Assembly: GCA_026214975.1 (NCBI GenBank)
Contig: CM047807.1
Span: forward strand, 69,109,824 to 69,173,823
Reading direction: 5' to 3'
Origin: Gentiana macrophylla
Lineage: Eukaryota > Streptophyta > Magnoliopsida > Gentianales > Gentianaceae
DNA length: 64,000 nucleotides
Shown one piece after another: positions 34,205 through 47,089 of this stretch (position 1 is the first letter of the stretch; each line of letters begins with the position of its first letter). A program made the position numbers and the translations under genes. The notes beneath the pieces are model-generated. The model had not been told where the DNA came from. It saw only the letters and a list, made by a program, of their open reading frames with translations, and did no database searches.

Positions 34205-35830
34205 AACGCCTTATGTATATGATTTTCCAATTTTTCAATTTAGAAATTTGTTGTGGAATTAAACTTTTAAAATTCACTAAATGAATTTTATATATAGTCC
34301 TAAATCATCTTTTGTAAACTAAGTACGGTCGTTTCTCGTTTTACACGAGCGACATCCGTGACATACATATACTATGTCATTATGTTTTTAAAGGCTCAAT
34401 AGAAAATCTTTTCCAAAAATTAACTGCATTGTTTGATAATTTACAACGTACTCGTTTCTTTCCACATTTTTAATGAAGTTCTATTACTAACAGTTTAGAA
34501 GCCTAGAGATTTAGTGGTAAAAAATATGACAGAAAGTTAAATTCAAAAAATAAATTTTCACGACTAGATTTTTATTTCAGGAATTATAAACTATAAAAAG
34601 TTTATCATACCATTCCAAGGATTTAACCTCGCATAGTACTGTCCGAGAGGGTCGATATCAGCACTATGACGGTTAAACTGAGACAATCTCTCTCAATGAT
34701 TAAGCTTTGAGAATCGAACATCTCACGGGAATCAGACATCCCGGACCTTAATCATTGACTACCTTCCTTTTTCTATCCTAGATAATTCAAAAATATCCAT
34801 AAAGAGTTTGACCTACTCTATCAGATCTCAGAGTACGCACCGAATATGCCTACAAGGGGCATGTCAGTGACCCGACGAGTACCCGAAATCCTATCCTTTC
34901 GGAGACCATGCCTTGAATTTTGATAGCGGTGAACCCCATCCGAAGGGGGCCGAAATCAAAGCGGCACGAGGTGTCACCATTCTCTCACGTGCTTGAATCT
35001 ATAGTAGAGGCCGTGGGGTTGGCTGTCGCCTTCCCTGCTCCCATTCAATAATTTGAAAAAGTTGTGGGTTTACTAATTACGGTTTCGGTCTTGACAATAA
35101 GAAACAATAAATCATGTACTCCGAACAGGGTCGGTTACGTAGGCAAGCCTACGCGCTCTTATTCGTTGGAACATATGTGACAGTTCAGGCTGATCTGGAA
35201 AGAGAAGCCCCGTTTAGCCCGAAGGCTTATCGGCTATGCTATGTCTTGTCGAACCACTGTAACGTACATCACACGTGGTGGGGAGTCGATCGAGCCGAAG
35301 CTCGGTTGATCTCGCCCAACCATGGTTGGACCATTTCCGAACCCATGTACTATGATTTTAAAATTTCTAAATTATCAACCAAAGCGCAATCTTGTTTCTG
35401 TTTAAGGTGAGTTCACCGAAAACTCAACGATTTTTCTGAGTGGAATTCACTGAGAATCCATCACTAAAATCGTAACGATTGACAAAACCCGGTTCCTCGG
35501 TTTTTATAATTAGTTACTTATTTTAATTAACTACCACATATTAATTAAAAAAGCTTTTAACTAATTATACGAGTTATGCATGCCTAATTTATTCGGAAAT
35601 AAACTAGCTACATGTATGCATTGGAGTGGAATCATGATATGATGCATGTCATGGCAATTTTCCGGTTCTATCACATTATTTCGATCATACACACTAAAAA
35701 TAAACGGAAAAATTGAACACCGAGATAGACCATTGGTACCCCGACTAACCTATTTTCTAAGGAAAAGTAAAAATTAAATCTATGTCTTCAAGTCTTGATC
35801 TTGAAAACTTCCGGATCTCGAATCTTCGAT
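34205..35830 (-). other. Element A internal region, left of the large CACTA insertion
   Basis: This non-coding sequence is collinear with about 59600-60780 of element B. For example, the minus strand near 34980-34850 (CCTCGTGCCGCTTTGATTTC, GGGTACTCGTCGGGTCACTG) matches 60220-60340. No protein is encoded. It is interrupted at GAT by the CACTA element. Confidence 0.75.
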
Positions 35831-35853
35831 CACTACTACAATTACACTCTTTT

Positions 35854-36296
35854 GGGACGATAAAATGTCGTCCCTAATAATCAAAAGTCGTCCCGTTTTT
35901 ACGTTTAGGGACGACATGTAAATCCCTAATGTGTCGTCTCTAAAGGTTCGTCTCAAAAATAGGAGGATTTTTTTGGGACGACATGTCGCCCCTAAAGATC
36001 CATCGCTGACGTGGCAAATTTTTTATTCAACGCTGATGTGGCGTGCATTTTTTGGGACGACATGTCGTCCCTAATGTAAAATTCCGAAATTAATTTATAT
36101 TATTTCACAAAAACAAATTAAATAATTTAATTTTTATTAGGGACGACATTGTCGTCCCTAAAAACTTTACAATAAATTTAATTTAATTTCCGAAAATGAA
36201 CTATAAAAAAATAATAATTAAATTAGGGACGACAAATGTCGTCCCTAATGATCGGCTATAATTTTCTGGGAAATTACGGACGACAAATGTCGTCCC
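35854..36296. repeat. Left subterminal palindromic repeats of the CACTA element
   Basis: About seven copies of GGGACGACA-(0-3 nt)-TGTCGTCCC or partial units occur, for example 35854-35874, 36054-36071, 36140-36158, 36225-36245 and 36278-36296. In CACTA elements subterminal repeats are the binding sites of the TNPA-type protein. Confidence 0.92.
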
Positions 36297-36546
36297 CGCT
36301 TTTTTTTATAATTTTTTTAAGCGACATTTATTTTTGCATGCCCTCGCATGCCGAAAAATCAAACGCATAACATTAACATGAATCAAAAATCATCCAAATG
36401 AACCAAAACTACTAGCTAGGGATGAATAAACATAATAATAATATGAAAATCGTAAATTCCATCGTAACATACGGTTAACCAACAAAATATTTAAAACAAA
36501 GTTATAAGTTATGTTTGTGATCCATCGTGTGTGTACCATCGCTCGA

Positions 36547-36597
36547 TCCTCATCACCATCCTCATCACCATCATCATCATCATCATCATCATCATCT
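36547..36597. repeat. CAT trinucleotide microsatellite
   Basis: This is a run of CATCATCAT with interruptions inside the CACTA element. On the minus strand it encodes an Asp run in a short frame without other support. Confidence 0.85.
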
Positions 36598-36839
36598 ATG
36601 CCAAACGTTGTATTATTTGTTTTGTTGTAGTGGGCTAAGAAGAAGTATAGCATAGTCTTTTGTTTCATTGTGGCTTTTTTCAACTTTGCCAACTCCTTCT
36701 TGATCCATCTACTTTGACATCACGGTATGATGAAGTGACACAATTGGATGAGGATGGTATGGACGATCCTCGATGCTCGTGAAATGGCCATCCGAGGCCC
36801 GCGTCCAATATAGTAGTCGTGCTCTGTCTCCCAACGCAC

Positions 36840-37688
36840 TACTAAAAATCAAATCTTCTTCTTCTTGAGTCGCCTTTCTTGGGGTCTGGAGCGATGATGG
36901 AGCGATAATACTCCAACATTCTCTTCATTTATACCACAAATAATAAAAGTATGTCAAAAGATATATGTATATATATATATAGAAAAAAATATCACTTATA
37001 TGTATAGCTTGTGTATGTATGTATATATATATATATATATAGAAAAAATATCGATCACTTACATGGTCATCTTCGACGAGCATCAACCCATGTCCCATCC
37101 GCATGTCGACGCACTTCCGCCCATAGATCTATGGGATCACGCTCAATGACATTCTCGCCGATAACCGTATCATTCTTTCAAATAAGAATACATATTATTA
37201 TTTATTAAAATTAAAATATAAAAAAAAATATAAAGATATAAATGTTATTAGTTATCAAAGTATTTTTGTTTTCGTGTGTTTACGTTACTTACATCTTGTA
37301 TGCCTTGATAACGGCGTTGGTCGATAGTCTTTCACCCGTGTGTGCCTTTCTTGTTTCCACGAGCATTTTGGGTATTCACTTCTGATTTCTCCTGTTTAAA
37401 AGGAAGAACAAAAGTCATATACACAAGATAGATAATTTATATAGACCTATCGATTATTGATTTACCTGAAACTCAGGTGAATAGAAATAATCTAAATACT
37501 TGTCCCAATCCTCATCCAATAGGACATCTCAATGTCGTGGGCAAGGCACTTCCTTGTCCCCATGATCTCGTTCCCATTCTTTTACATGCGTGCTTAACCT
37601 TCCTTTCCATCTTTTGTACAAAACGCTGGCATTCTCAAGCACGGCGTGCCTATGTTCAGGTTCAATATTATCAAAATGTGTCAAAAAC

Positions 37689-37780
<92 letters not shown>

Positions 37781-38158
37781 CAACTTGAAAATGTTAATTA
37801 TAAAAATACGCATCATCATCTCCTCGAAGAGTAAATTCTTCGATTGTTCATCAACATCCCGTCAAGTTGGAAAATAAGGTCTAATATGGCATCTTATTGC
37901 CTTTCCTAAAGCGGATGATAGTTTTCCGTGGTATTTTCCAACATCATTCCGCATTTTAGGAAATCGTGGATGCCATACTATTGGGAGTTTGTTTACCCCC
38001 TGTTTCTTTTTTTCTTTCTCAAGGGAAAGCCCCTTGGAAGTGCCGCGTTGCCCTCTCTTCTTACGGCTTTCCAAGGCCTCCAATTCAGCATCATCAACGA
38101 TGAATTGGTCAAGATACTCATCTGCAATAAAATGTGAATAGAATGAAAAAATGTACAA
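36840..38158 (-). pseudogene. Second CACTA gene remnant (Ptta/En/Spm transposase-like)
   Basis: Discontinuous minus-strand coding pieces lie downstream of TNP2. 37862-38158 encodes VNKLPIVWHPRFPKMRNDVG and ALGKAIRCHIRPYFPT, like the N-terminal part of plant Ptta/En/Spm transposase. Sequence near 37060-37175 encodes ENVIERDPIDLWAEVRR and HADGTWVDARRR, typical of the same family further along. The pieces may be exons separated by introns, or remnants. The AT microsatellite at 37691-37778 lies between them. In better-known elements the product binds the subterminal repeats. Confidence 0.6.
37691..37778. repeat. (AT)n microsatellite
   Basis: About 44 uninterrupted AT units occur. The three overlapping plus-strand frames of Ile-Tyr repeats here are artefacts of this tract. 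Confidence 0.98.
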
Positions 38159-38433
38159 CGGTAATTATAAAATTTGAATAGAATGAAAAAAAAGATTATT
38201 ACATACCGTTCTCACAATCAGCTGGTATCCTATTCGGATTTTGATGTGGTGGACGCGAACCACCGGCAGACCCAGCACAAGCCATGTAAATAACTTTTGA
38301 ATAAAACAATCGGGGTTAGGCCTAGTGTTTACATATCCAAATATAACAAACAGTGTTTCGTTGTGAATAAAAAATACAATAGACAACATTCATTAAAAAA
38401 ATGAATAGTTTGATAGGTTTACATATCCAAATC

Positions 38434-40317
38434 TTAAACTAACAAGCAGTGTTTCGTTGCAAATAAGAAATACAAGAGACAACATTCATTAAAAAATTGG
38501 TAAAATAAGAATTGGTAAAATTTTGTCCGATCTGCTTGTGACAATGTGAACAAGGCTCGCGGTTTTAAAAAATTATTATTGGCCTGCCGAATCAGATGTA
38601 GTTCATGTCGGACGTTCATTTTTTCCAGATCCTTACGTGCATTGATAGTGTCTTTGGTCTTTCCATCAACATTCAATACCGTATTCAATATGCTGTCACA
38701 TACCTTTTTGTCAATATGCATAAAATCTAGATTGTACTTGAGTTTTTTCGATCCCCAGTAAGGCAACCTATTAAGTATGGTGTCTTTCCTCCAATTCAAA
38801 CAAGATTCTGGACGCTTAATAATTTTACCACCATACTCTTTGTGTTTACCTGACAAACATTCAGGTAGGTTACTAATTTGGTGCATAACCTCCTCCGTGG
38901 TTTTCTCAAGTGGACGGCTTAATGTTTCGATTTCTCTATTAAATCCCTTATTCCATCGCATTGGGTGGTCCTCCCGAAGCCATCTACGATGTCCAACATA
39001 TCCAATCTTACTATCTAACCCTACCGAAGGTGTGTCATCATTGCAAGTTAAACATGCTTTATATCCTTGACCGCTCCATCCTGAGAAATAACTACGGGCG
39101 GGAAAGTCATTCACGGTAAACATAACAGCAACTCGCATCCTAAAGGTGGTATTTGTAGAAGCATCACGTACAACTACCCCTTTTGACCACAGTTCTTCCA
39201 ATTCATCAATCAATGGCCTCAAATAAACGTCCAAGTCCTTTCCAGGAGAATCTGGTCCTGGGATAAGTAAACACATATACTTATACAGTTCATTGTTGAC
39301 AACCAATGGTGCCGGATTCAACACTTGTGTTAGGACAGGCCACATGTTGTATCTTTGACTAGAAGTACGAAATGGACAAAAACCATCTGTAGCAAGGCTG
39401 AGACGTACATTTCTAGGTTCTGCTGCAAAGTCAGGATGTTGCTCGTCGAATTCTTTCCATTCCTTACTATCCACTGGATGTCTCATGACATCCTTATCAG
39501 TAGAACGTCCCGTCTTGTGCCATGTCATTGACTGAGCTGTGTGACGGGAAGCAAACAAACGTCTTAGACAATTCTTTAATGGAAAATAGCGAAGCACTTT
39601 GTGAGGTACCTTCATCCCTTTGGCCTCCTTATAACGGGTCGTCTTGCATACTGGACATGACTGTAAGTTAGCATTTTCCTTATAGTAAATGCAACAATCG
39701 TACAAGCATGCATCGATTTTTTCATACCTCAGGCCCAATTTGTTCATAAGAGAATTTGCCTTGTAGAATGAATTAGGTAAATTTGACCCTTTAGGAAGAA
39801 CTTCTTTCAATTTCTTTAAAAGAACGTCAAAACTCTCATTTGGCCACTTATACAACACTTTGACGTGCATTAAGTCGGCTAAAAACTTCAAGAGCGATGA
39901 GTTTTCGCATCCCGGATAAACTTGTTCGTGCAATGCGGAGATGAGTTCTTCATACTTGTCATCATCCTCTGGTTGTAAGATTTCTTCTTCCGGGTCTCCA
40001 CCCATAAAATCATTAATAACTGGTCCCATTTCGTCTCCAGATTCAACAACAATTTTAGGTCTTCGTGCACGTTTACAGGATGATTGCTCGCATTCACCAT
40101 GCAAAAACCATGTATCATACCCACGTGACCACCCCCAAGAATAACAGTGATAATACATTTCATCTAAAGTTTGCAAAGTGGTATTACAACACTTTGCGCA
40201 TGGACAACGAACCGTACCTTCACTGGTTAGGAATTGTCGTGCATATTCTTTGAAGGCTGTCAACCCTTTTGCAAACTCAGGTTTTACTCTATCGATATAT
40301 AGCCATGACTTGTCCAT
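38434..40317 (-). pseudogene. CACTA TNP2-type transposase (C-terminally truncated)
   Basis: A 627-residue minus-strand frame starts MDKSWLYIDRVKPEFAKGL. The transposase-associated domain (CPCAKC, WFLHGE) occupies about residues 1-75. The TNP2 core follows with SCPVCKTTRYKEAKG, NVRLSLATDGFCPFR (usual ASDGFNPF), LLIPGPDSPGKDLDVYLRPL, FTVNDFPARSYFSGWS and LDFMHIDKKVCDSILNTVLN. After LSQADRTKFYQFL the reading diverges into a short hydrophobic tail. The following DUF4218-type region is missing, through an unspliced intron or a deletion. The product would cut at the CACTA ends. The core is free of stops, so this was a recently functional gene. Confidence 0.93.
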
Positions 40318-42540
40318 CTAAAAAATTGCACCATGCACAAGGTTTATCAACGCACTATGAAACATAGGGTCAAAAGGTCAACGCTCATAATAACTAATCG
40401 ATGGTCTTTGATCACAAAGACCACCCAGTACCATTTTTCCATTTGGGTAGGAACAACACCCTTTGAGGACCTTTTGTATGTTATGCTTATCAATAAGCAC
40501 ATACTTGTTAACCATTTCAATCCCAAATCAAATAACTAGCCTAAACTCCGATTTCTACACTAAAATCATCAACACATTAACCTTAATTTTCAACACAGGT
40601 TGTAAACCATTTCAATCCAAAATCAACAAACTATAAACCAAACTCCGGTTTCTATCCAAAAATAACAATTCATTTTAATCCAAAATCAACAAACTATAAC
40701 CCAAACTCCGGTTTCTAGCCTAAAATAACAATCAATTTCAATCCAAAATCAATGAACAATAACCCAAACTCCGGTTTCTAGCCTAAATCATCAAACATTT
40801 CAAGCAAAAATCACCAAACTATACCATATATATAAATTGAAATTTCACCATATTTTTTGTATTTTCAAAGAACATTAGTTTCATTAGTATACAAGATTTC
40901 ATTAAGGCACAAGAAAACGTTAGTATCTCATATTTAGGCACAAGGTCATGTCTAGTTTCAAACGTGTTAAGTGTTAATAGACAATTTAAATACAAGCTAT
41001 CAACTATAAGGCAAACTATTGCATAGATTCTACATGTGCAAGGAAAGCGAGATTTTCTGTACATCTCGTAACTACGGGGTTTGCAATAGATCCCCTAACT
41101 ATTGAGATTTACAGTAGCATCTCTAACTACACTGACCTCAAGCAATTTCTTTGTTTGCTAAGCCGAGTAACTACAACACCTTCTTCGGAAACTGTAAAAA
41201 AAGTGCAGCAAAGTAAGTGGACCCTTAAAAAAAAAATAAGTTAGGTAAGTATAGCCGCACACCGAGTATCATATGTCAATCAAACAAAGGTGGCAGGAAT
41301 CTAAAGGTGAAACTAAGCTAAGATAAAGTAGATGCACTTGAGATTCCAAAGGTGAAACTAAGCTAAGATAAAGTGATACCAAAATGATGATCATAAATCC
41401 CGTAGTCTTATGATTGACTACATTGTTGTTCCACCTCAAAGCATGTAAGCCTTTAGACATTATTAACTTAAAACAACAAGTAAAATACATCAATCATTCA
41501 TAAACAGTATCCAAACGGACAGCACCTCCTCTAAAGGTGGACATATACAAACTATAGCTACAAGCTAGATAGTCCATGTTTGCCTCAAACTCCATATCAT
41601 AAACTTAAGACTATCAAGTAAAAGACATTAACTAAGTCCAACATTAGACAACCTGTCAACCCATCAAGTATCTACTAATCACATATTATAAACATTTCTA
41701 CAATCATAAGCATCAAATTCACATCATAAACCAAAATATATGGTTTCCAAGCCCTTTTTATGAAAAACAAGAAACGAAGACAACATAACCATAATGAGTG
41801 AACAATGTGGATTATGTGGGTCAAGAATCAACTTTCCAAAAGTCATTCATAAGGATGGACATTTTCAAAGTCAATTCTAAACCATATAATCAACGCCATG
41901 AAAAGTTGGTTGTGTGTGGTGCCGTGATAGGGTAAGGTGTAAATAAATTCTCCCAATCTATACAATGTTGCAAGCAGAATGAAAAGAGACAACTGTAAGC
42001 AAACATTTCAGGTGAAAACCAGATCCCTATCATCAAGTGTTCATATGAAAGTTGATAAATTACCATCTAACCTAAAAGCTTTGCCAGAGAAAATTCCCTT
42101 CTCTATTCATACACTTTTAAGACACTTAAAGAACGAAGCCAATGGCTATACATTGAAAAAAAAAATCGAGTGGAGGTGCGGCTGTGGAGGTGCGTCTATA
42201 CATTGCAAAATAAAAAAAGTTTACAAATTGAAAAGGCTTTGGAGTTACCTGGAATCGAGTGGAGGTGCTGTTGAGCTGAGTGGAGCGGCGGTTGAAGCAG
42301 TGGAGGCTGCGGCCGGCCGAGTGGAGGTGCGGTGTGGTTGAGGCCGGTGGCGGAGTAGAGAATACGTCTGTGGTTGAAGCAAGTGTTGGTGGAGTGAGGG
42401 TGTTTAATTTAAGAGTGGGAAGAAGAGAAGAGAGAGGAGGATCGGAGGAGAGGAGAGATCGAGGGAGGAGCGGCCTGCAATTGTTTAAAGTCGAATGAAG
42501 AAGAAGAGAAGAAGAGACCTGATTTAATGTAGGTCGAAAG
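40318..42540 (-). other. Upstream region of the CACTA transposase
   Basis: This holds no convincing coding sequence. About three imperfect repeats of an AATCAACAAACTATAACCCAAACTCCGG-like unit lie at 40600-40820, and a purine-rich GGAGGTGCGG / GAGTGGAGG cluster at 42170-42480. It probably contains promoter and 5' untranslated exons of the transposase gene. Small plus-strand frames at 41979-42498 come from the GC-rich repeats. Confidence 0.5.
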
Positions 42541-42547
42541 ATTTAAA

Positions 42548-44548
42548 GGGACGGCATGTCTTTTTTGGGACGACAATGTCGTCCCATTAAATAATTAAAT
42601 AATAATAATAAAATTTATAATAATTCTATATTGATAAATTTATAATAATTTTATATTGATCAATTTATATTGATCCATTCGTGAATTCAAGCCGAGACTC
42701 GTTACTTAGTGAAATGTTGATTTCAAACTCGATATTGATTGACTAGTATTGAATTCAAGTCCGATGCTCGTTACTTAGGCAATTGTTGATTTCAAACTTG
42801 ATATTGATTGATCAGTATTGAATTCAAGCCCGATGCTCGTTACTTAGTGAAATGTTGATTTCAAACTCGAGATTGATTGATCATTATTGAATTCAAGCCC
42901 GAGACTCGTTACTTAGGAAATTATTGATTTCAAACTCAAGGTTGATTGATCATTATTGAATTCAAACCCGATGCTCGTTACTTAGGCAATTGTTGATTTC
43001 AAACTCGAGATTGATTGATCAGTATTTAATTCAAGTCTGATGCTCGTTACTTAGTCAAATGTTGATTTCAAACACGAGATTGATTGATCATTATTGAATT
43101 CAAGCCCAAGGCTCGTTACTTAGGCAATTGTTGATTTCAAACTCAAGATTGATTGATCAGTATTGAATTAACGAGTAGTGCTTTTCAAACCTTAGGCTCG
43201 TTAATTTTAAGTCAAATGTTGATTTCAAACTCGAGATTGATTAATGAGTAATGATTTTCAAACCCAAAGCTCGTTACTTTTAAGACAAATGTTGATTTCA
43301 ACATCGAGATTGATTAACGATTAGTGATTTTCAAATCTGTGGCTCGTTACTTATAAGTCCATTGTTCATTTCAACCTCGAGATTGATTAACGAGTACTGG
43401 TCTTCAATCCCGAGGATCATTACTAGCTTATATGTCAAATGTTGATTTCAAACTCGAGATTGATTAATGATTACTGATTTTCAAAACCCTTAGGCTCGAT
43501 ACTTATAAGTCAAATGTTTATTTCAAACTCGAGATTGATTAATCAATATTGATTTTCAAACCCTTATGCTCGATAATAATAAGTCAAATGTTGATTTCAA
43601 ACTCGATATTGGTTAATAAGTAGTAAATTCAAATTCAATGCTCGTTACTTATAAGTCAAATGTTGATTTCAAACTCGATATTGATTAATAATTTGTAAAT
43701 TCAAACTCAATGCTCGTTACTTATAAGTCCATTGTTCTTTCAACCTCGAGATTGATTAACGAGTACTGGTCTTCAATCCCGAGGATCGTTACTTATATGT
43801 CAAATGTTGATTTCAAACTCGAGATTGATTAATGATTACTGATTTTCATAACCTTTAGGCTCATTACTTATAAGTCAAACTCGAGACTCGTTAATTATAA
43901 GTCAAATGCGATTTCAAACTCGAGATTCATTAACAGTAGTGATTTTCAAACCCGATGCTCGTTACTTTTAAGTCAAATGTTGAATTCAACATCGAGATTG
44001 ATTAATAAGTAGTAAATTAAAACTCAATCTCATTACTTATAAGTCAAATGTTGATTTCAAACTCGATATTGATTAACGAGTAGTAAATTTAAAATATTAA
44101 ATATAATTTTTAGATACAAAAATATAATTATTAAATATTAAATATAATTTTTAGGTCAAAATTTTGAATTTTAAATATTAAATATAATTTTTAATAAAAA
44201 ATATCATTTTTAATAAAAATTTCATTTTTAGGGACGACATTTGTCGTCCCTATTAAATAAATAAAAATTCAAATGATTTCATGAAATTTTGGGTGGGAAA
44301 AAAAATTAAAAACAGGGACGACTTTGTCGTCCCTAAAGAGTTTCCCGGGTAAAATTTGCCACTCTGGAATCCACGTGGAAGGGCGGGAAATTTAAGGCTT
44401 ATTAGGGACGACATTGTCGTCCCAAAAAATAAAGAATCGTCCCGAAAGATTTAACTTTCTCATATTTAATTAAACGAACGCTGACCGATCTTTAGGGACG
44501 ACATGTCGTCCCTAATAATCTTTATTTTGGGACGACAAATGTCGTCCC
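42548..44548. repeat. Right-side palindromic repeats of the CACTA element
   Basis: Copies of GGGACGACA...TGTCGTCCC lie at 42567-42585, 44231-44250, 44315-44333, 44405-44423, 44495-44512 and 44529-44548. A degenerate unit is at 42548. Most cluster within 360 bp of the right end, on the far side of the minisatellite. Confidence 0.92.
42683..44095. repeat. 68-bp minisatellite inside the CACTA element
   Basis: About twenty tandem units carry GAATTCAAGCCCGATGCTCG, TTACTTA, AATGTTGATTTCAAACTCGA and TATTGATTGATCA in order. Unit starts such as 42683, 42751, 42820 and 42889 give a 68-69 bp period. Later units diverge (GATTAACGAGTAGTG variants) and lengthen slightly. Confidence 0.95.
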
Positions 44549-44589
44549 TAAAGGTACGGTCTCTAAAAACCTAATTTGTTGTAGTGGAT

Positions 44590-45284
44590 CTTGACACGAA
44601 CTACGAACGACGAGGAGAGGAGGCCGTAATATACCAATATATTTCAAATATATCTATATTAATAATTTTTTTTTTATTAAGGCCACGGGCAAAAAAAAAA
44701 ATTCCAATTTTTTTTTATTTTTTAATTTTTTTAACTGTAAGTCTCGGCTAGGGGTTAGATAAAATAACGTCAAAATAAAAAATAAAAAGTACTGCCGCAT
44801 GATATTAATCAACCTAGCCGCATGAACAAACCCTAGCAACATGCAATTTTAAACAAAAAAATTTGCCGCATCTAGTTAAAAAAAACACAGGCGAGCCGTA
44901 TTTAAAAAAGACAATTTCGGTCTCCTCCCGTTTTTACCTTAGTGATGAGCTTCAAACATCATGATCTTCGTCGTCGCGAACCCGGAACCAAAAATAAATA
45001 CAAAAGGTACTACCTTTTACAATTTTACGCATGACAGAAAATAAATTACACATCCTATGTTCAATTGATACTAATTAAAAGAGCTACAAAACAGATCTAC
45101 CGGGTAAACAGCACCAACCCCAATCCATCTCTTCAACCACGACAATCACAAAGCATCATCAACAAAAAATTTCGAATCAATAAAAAATATTAAAACGAAA
45201 ACAAACAATCTACACATGCTATTCCACTCCTTAGATCTAAAATTTAAATACTTTGATTGATAGATCAAAGGCTCTGCTACCACT
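44590..45284 (-). other. Element A leader and primer binding site
   Basis: This non-coding, A-rich sequence lies between the CACTA insertion and the 5' LTR. The PBS is 45271-45282 (TGGTAGCAGAGC on the minus strand), one mismatch from the initiator-Met type. No gag is visible. Confidence 0.8.
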
Positions 45285-47084
45285 TGTAGGATGTAATATC
45301 GTCGGATGAATCATGGATCCACCCGATTACGCAGCGGAAAGTACAAGATCTAGATCTATACAATCAAAGCACATAAAATAATAGATCTAAACTACGAGGG
45401 GGTTTAGATTACCAACCTTTTTACGGTGCAAAAACGCCAAGAACGAAAGGTCAATCGAAGCTAGTTGAGATCCTAATTGAGAAGCCAAAGTCTTCCAACG
45501 TGTATCTCCAAGCACCACCAGGTGGATGGTGTTTCAAGCCGCCGGACCTCCTCGATATGCTACGGGAATAATCCCGAGGATTATCCTAACTCGAAACCCT
45601 AGTACTTAGGCCGAAATATCAATGCCTACTACTTCTCAATAATTTCGAAAATTATCATGTGTATTTCGAAATATGTCATGTGATATTAGGCTTAGGAGAA
45701 CTCTCTTTATATAGGAGAGTAATCATTGTCCTCCAAGGATTATTTAATTAACAAATCAAATTAATCGTTTTTCTTAAAAAGATAAATCTAGAATATTCCT
45801 AAATTAATTAGGATATACAAAAGATTTTCTTTTCCTTAAATTATTTAACAAATAAATAATTTAATCATATGTCTTATTATTTATCAAGAAAACAAATTTC
45901 CCAATAAAAATAAAAACCCACATGCGGACAAACCCTAGGTTACACGCATTTTTTACAATTGGGTCGAGTCCACGAAAAATTTCTTTTCCATGTATTTAAA
46001 TATCCAGTCCAACTAAACAATTAATCCACATATCAATTAAATAGTCCAATCCAACTATTTAATTATAATTGAGGTGAAACGACGAGAAAACATATGCTAT
46101 GTTAGAAGCCATGTCGGGGACCATTGACCCATATTCAGTAGCTACAATAAATTAAATAATATTATCCGTCAGACCGAATAATAATATTCAATCTATTAAT
46201 TCCGGGATTACACCGCCATAAACCCGAAACTGAACTCTGCCGAATATAGATAACTTCACTCAACCATGAGTTGATAAGGTGTCCACAGATATAATCATTA
46301 CATACGGATAAATCCTCCATAGACTATTTGTTTCGATTTGGGATATCTCCGTAAACCCTTCTCGAAACCTCTTATCCTTATTTACCATTAACCACCTAGT
46401 GATCAATTAGTTTATAACTAATATAATATGAACTCCCGGGATCCATCAGTTTCTAAGATTAACAAATAAGGGAAATGTCTGTCTACTTCCCGAGGGAAGG
46501 AATGGATTCCATATCTGTGATAGCACAGACTACTCACTCATTCCAGAATAGAGCCAACGAGAAGTGTTGGACCACATACTACGAAGTGATCCTTACTAAC
46601 ACATCAAACTCTATATAGTCTAAGCAGTTGTCTGTGATCACCTCAGGATTGAGATTAATCCATATATGATCATCTTGTGATTCGATAAGACTTCTTGATC
46701 ACGGAATTATATCAAGATCTCAAATCAAATCGGTCCAGCCCTATATGATTATCATCATATATAAATGCCCCACTAGATACCCTATTACCGACATTCCGGA
46801 TAAGATTTGTCACACCGTAAAGTGTTCAGGCGCCTTATTAGCATATTAATCATGAGACCCTTACTCAGATTAATCAATGTTACGGACTAAGTTAATTTTA
46901 AGAACATCTCACTAACTTAATCCTCTTGTGTATAGCCATACACTGAGTTATGTGATTACATAAACGAGGTACTTAGGGTTTTCAGTAGTGTCTTAATTAT
47001 AAGCATACATGTATATAATAAGATAAATTATTAATTCTGTCCTAAAACAATTAGATAATTGTCTTTCGGGCACTACACCTAACA
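45285..47084 (-). repeat. 5' LTR of element A
   Basis: This intact LTR of 1800 bp is the reference for the interrupted copy at 23172-29250 and a diverged relative of the B LTR. On the minus strand it runs TGTTAGGTGTAGTGCCCGAA ... CATCCTACA. Confidence 0.96.
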
Positions 47085-47089
47085 TATGG

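Larger units (their letters stand above)
35831..44586. mobile_element. Large CACTA (En/Spm) element with TNP2 transposase
   Basis: The 8756-bp element starts CACTACTACAATTACAC and ends in the inverse of CACTACAACAAATTAGG, with the 3-bp duplication GAT at 35828-35830 and 44587-44589. Genes read on the minus strand: a TNP2-type transposase frame and downstream remnants of the second (Ptta/En/Spm, TNPA-like) gene. Both subterminal zones carry palindromic GGGACGACA...TGTCGTCCC units. A 68-bp minisatellite fills 42683-44095. It sits inside element A, so it is younger than A. Confidence 0.95.
23172..47084 (-). mobile_element. Element A: coding-poor copia-type LTR retrotransposon, minus strand
   Basis: The termini TGTAGGATG ... 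CACCTAACA are flanked by TATGG at 23167-23171 and 47085-47089. The 5' LTR is 45285-47084; the 3' LTR is 23172-29250 and is split by a CACTA element. Minus-strand TGGTAGCAGAGC beside the 5' LTR is the PBS, and GCAAGTAGGAGAT beside the 3' LTR is the polypurine tract. With nested insertions removed the element is about 9.1 kb with no intact gag or pol. Its internal region is collinear with element B (58636-63952), where degraded copia RNase H is readable. Confidence 0.93.

Noticed and set aside
37477..37877. Three overlapping plus-strand frames of Ile-Tyr repeats
   Set aside because: They are translations of the AT microsatellite at 37691-37778 and have no other support.
42683..44095. CRISPR-like array
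   Set aside because: The units are contiguous tandem repeats without unique spacers, in a plant transposon.
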